A DNA stretch of 64,000 nucleotides, taken from contig NC_133032.1 of the NCBI RefSeq assembly GCF_048771995.1, forward strand, positions 17,049,001-17,113,000. Reading direction: 5' to 3'. Position 1 is the first letter of the stretch; each line of letters opens with the position of its first letter. Made by a program: the position numbers and the translations under genes. The notes beneath the pieces were generated by a model. That model was not told the DNA's origin. It did not search any database and was given only the letters and a program-made list of their open reading frames with translations. Shown here piece by piece: positions 61,601 to 64,000 of the stretch. The DNA comes from Taeniopygia guttata (lineage: Eukaryota > Chordata > Aves > Passeriformes > Estrildidae).

Positions 61601-64000
61601 AGCAAGTGTCAGGTGAGCTTCAAGACAGCATTATTGATTAAAAATGTGGAAAATTCCTCTAAATAACCTTTCCTGTAGGGTATTAGAAAAAGATACCTTT
61701 TCCAAGAATAGACCAAAAAAAAAAAAAAAAAAAAGAATACAGAATATGAGAAGACAAGAAGAATGTCAGCAAATGCATCAGGATGAAATAATCTGTCTGG
61801 AAATTTACAGGTATAATATCAGTGCATTTTCCAGACAGCTGCGCACCTAGTTTTCAACAGCATGGAAAAATCCAAGTATCTTACCAACACAGTAATTGCA
61901 GCAATGGATAGAGACATTAGCACTTCCTAGGTAATCTCCTTATCAATCACAGGAAAAATACTTCCTCATGCTCCTTGGTTATTGACAATGAGCCACAATT
62001 ATATGAACATTAGATTTACACCTACAGACAATGTGGCTTTGTAACTCCAGTACTGGGGGAAAATACCCTTTTCATACTGCTCATTGCTTAACAAGTAAAT
62101 GGATTATATAATGCACGAGGCAGGGACCCGTGCTTGACCGTTCTTAGCTGACTCCACCCAAAAATGCCTTGTCTAACTGTGGTTACCTGAAACTGTAGTT
62201 CGGGGTTCAGAAAGTTTGTTGGTTTCTGATGTCTGCTCTCCTAGAGCTGTGCGTAGGGTGTGCAGGAAGAAAATGAAGTGCTTTATCAATACCTAGATGT
62301 GTCTGGTCACTTACACTGACTCACATGGTTACTGGCAAACTATAGTGTACAACACACAGATGGCTGATGAGGCAGTTAAGCAACAAGGGAAACCTGAGGA
62401 AAATTAATCTGTAATCAGGAAATAGGCCCCTGGACTGTGTCTCTGGAGGGTGGTGTCAAACAAAAAGCATTTCTAAAACTTCTGAGGCCTAGATAGAAAA
62501 ATCCAACACCTGAGAGAAATTCTGTGTCCTTAAAGCAATATAACACAGGAGAATGCCAGATAGTGTTACTCATAAACTTGAAGCTTGTTAACACAGAAAT
62601 GATGAGGGATGCACTGGATGTTTACATCCACCTCAGTTACCTTGGAACACTTTTGTAAAAGATCTTCCTTCTTAAGAAAGCAATTTATCAGTTCATCTAT
62701 AATTTCACAGTAGTACACCTCATTATCTGCGTTGGTTACGGGAACTTAATTGGTATTTTTCATATAGCATCTTTTGTAAGACAGTGTGCGTGTGTCCAAG
62801 CTGGTTTTGAAACCATGTTTACCATACTGCTCTCATTCACTTCTACTTTGTTCTGTGGCTGAGACAATTCCACAGAACTGAAGGTGCAATTATAGTCTTC
62901 AAAATACTGTATCTGCCAAAAGAAAATACATTAAGCTAGTACAGACAAATTGCAGAAAGTCAAAGACTTTAGCAATAATTATGTATGTTCAGGTGTGTTG
63001 AAATAGACTGCTCTAGAAATTAGGCCCAGTAAATATTGTACATGGTGAAATTCACCTCTCTAAAGCAAAAAAACAAAGAAAAGTTCAAATTAAATTCCAT
63101 GGAATTAAATAAAGTTCAAAATTACCCCATGTGATTTTGACACTAGAAGTTTTTTTCTAAAACTGCTTTCAGAGGAAACAAAACAAAGTTGAAGAGACCT
63201 CCTAAATATACAAATTCCATCCTTAATGATAGGACATCAACATTTTACTTGGCTCAGCAAGAAGGTTAAGTGTGCTAAACTCAGATGCAAGTACTTAAAA
63301 ATTAATTACATGGTTAACTAGTCCAACTGAGGAAAATATGTAAAAGTCAAACAAACAAAAAAACCCCCACTGTTTTAACTTACAGATTACAAATACTTTA
63401 TCTGGAAAATCATTATCAAGTTTTGTCCATTTGCCTCATATTATGATTAGAGCTGTATCTACTGTATGTAGACACTTAAAATATTTACTACTTTTATACT
63501 ATTTCTATTATAGCATTTTCACATGTTAGCACACTAACAGTATGTGGTAAAATTATTAAGATCAGGACATAAGAGTTACAGCTCTTCCTTGACCTAAGAA
63601 AACCTATTCACTTTTTTTGACATAGGAAGCTTATTACTTATATGTTCTCAGTACTCTGAGTGCTCAGTCACTGGAAGGCTTCTCAAATTTGGCCTGAATC
63701 TTCAAAAACCGGAAAAAGTCCAAAGCCCCTACCAAAAAAACCAAACAGAACCAGGAGAGCTATCAGTGCTACACACAAGTTAGCAGATGCTCCTTTGCTC
63801 AAGAAAACCATTTTAAAGCAAGCTGCAGTGCTTAAATAAGCTGCTTCTGGTGTGTGACCTGCTGCAGCTGTTCCTTATTCAGCAAGCAACTGATTAGTAA
63901 AGAAATCCCACCAAATACACCACCCCTCCCTTAAAAAACCCCAGCAAACCAACCCAAACAACTCACAAAACAAAAATCACAAATTTGTGATATTTTGGTA
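58691..64000. other. Intergenic sequence upstream of GPR155
   Basis: AT-rich with a 34-bp tandem duplication (61,350-61,409) and a poly-A tract at about 61,716-61,734. By synteny WIPF1 should follow, but I see no proline-rich coding exon on either strand. Nothing else is supported. Confidence 0.6.
61350..61409. repeat. Two-copy 34-bp tandem duplication
   Basis: GTGTGAAGGCTACTTCACTG and the following GTAAAC occur at 61,350-61,375 and again, identical, at 61,384-61,409. A recent local duplication. Confidence 0.9.

Noticed and set aside
58691-64000. WIPF1 as the next gene
   Set aside because: Expected from synteny, but no proline-rich WIP exon or WH2-like sequence is visible in either strand.

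Overview
The window is vertebrate nuclear DNA, most likely from a bird. It is AT-rich with short to moderate GT-AG introns, two CpG-island promoters and sparse recognisable repeats. It carries the conserved gene order CIR1 - SCRN3 - GPR155 (human 2q31.1 order, recalled rather than searched). A bird is favoured by gene compactness, by very GC-rich first exons and by A-rich low-complexity tracts interrupted by CC. I saw no CR1 3' hallmark, so the class assignment is an inference. All exon boundaries below were placed by hand from splice sites and reading phase, and all three coding sequences close without a frame break.

Region 1 (1-20,902, minus strand) is CIR1, a CBF1/RBPJ-interacting corepressor. 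Ten coding exons give 465 aa. It includes a 14-nt microexon, one GC-AG intron, a 12.7-kb intron, and a last exon encoding a Lys/Ser/Arg-rich tail. The 3' UTR runs off the left edge.

Region 2 (20,740-21,570) is a CpG island acting as a shared divergent promoter. The CIR1 and SCRN3 start codons lie only 200 bp apart, head to head.

Region 3 (21,103-about 28,240, plus strand) is SCRN3 (secernin-3): seven coding exons, 420 aa, with the peptidase C69-type nucleophile cysteine at residue 10.

Region 4 (about 28,240-30,960) is the gap between the convergent 3' ends of SCRN3 and GPR155. No gene was seen there.

Region 5 (about 30,965-58,090, minus strand) is GPR155, also called LYCHOS, a lysosomal cholesterol-sensing protein. 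It combines a PIN/auxin-carrier-like transporter half, a GPCR-like half and a C-terminal DEP domain. Fifteen coding exons give 866 aa. A probable noncoding first exon lies in a second CpG island at 57.5-58.1 kb. A loop-coding exon holds a 24-bp tandem repeat.

Region 6 (about 58,100-64,000) is intergenic with low-complexity tracts. By synteny the next gene should be WIPF1, but none of its exons is visible.

The genes do not form a pathway. CIR1 and SCRN3 share a promoter, and SCRN3 and GPR155 share a convergent 3' gap. The most unusual unexplained structure is a pair of related 39-bp palindromic modules in inverted orientation at 12,932-13,032, inside the large CIR1 intron.
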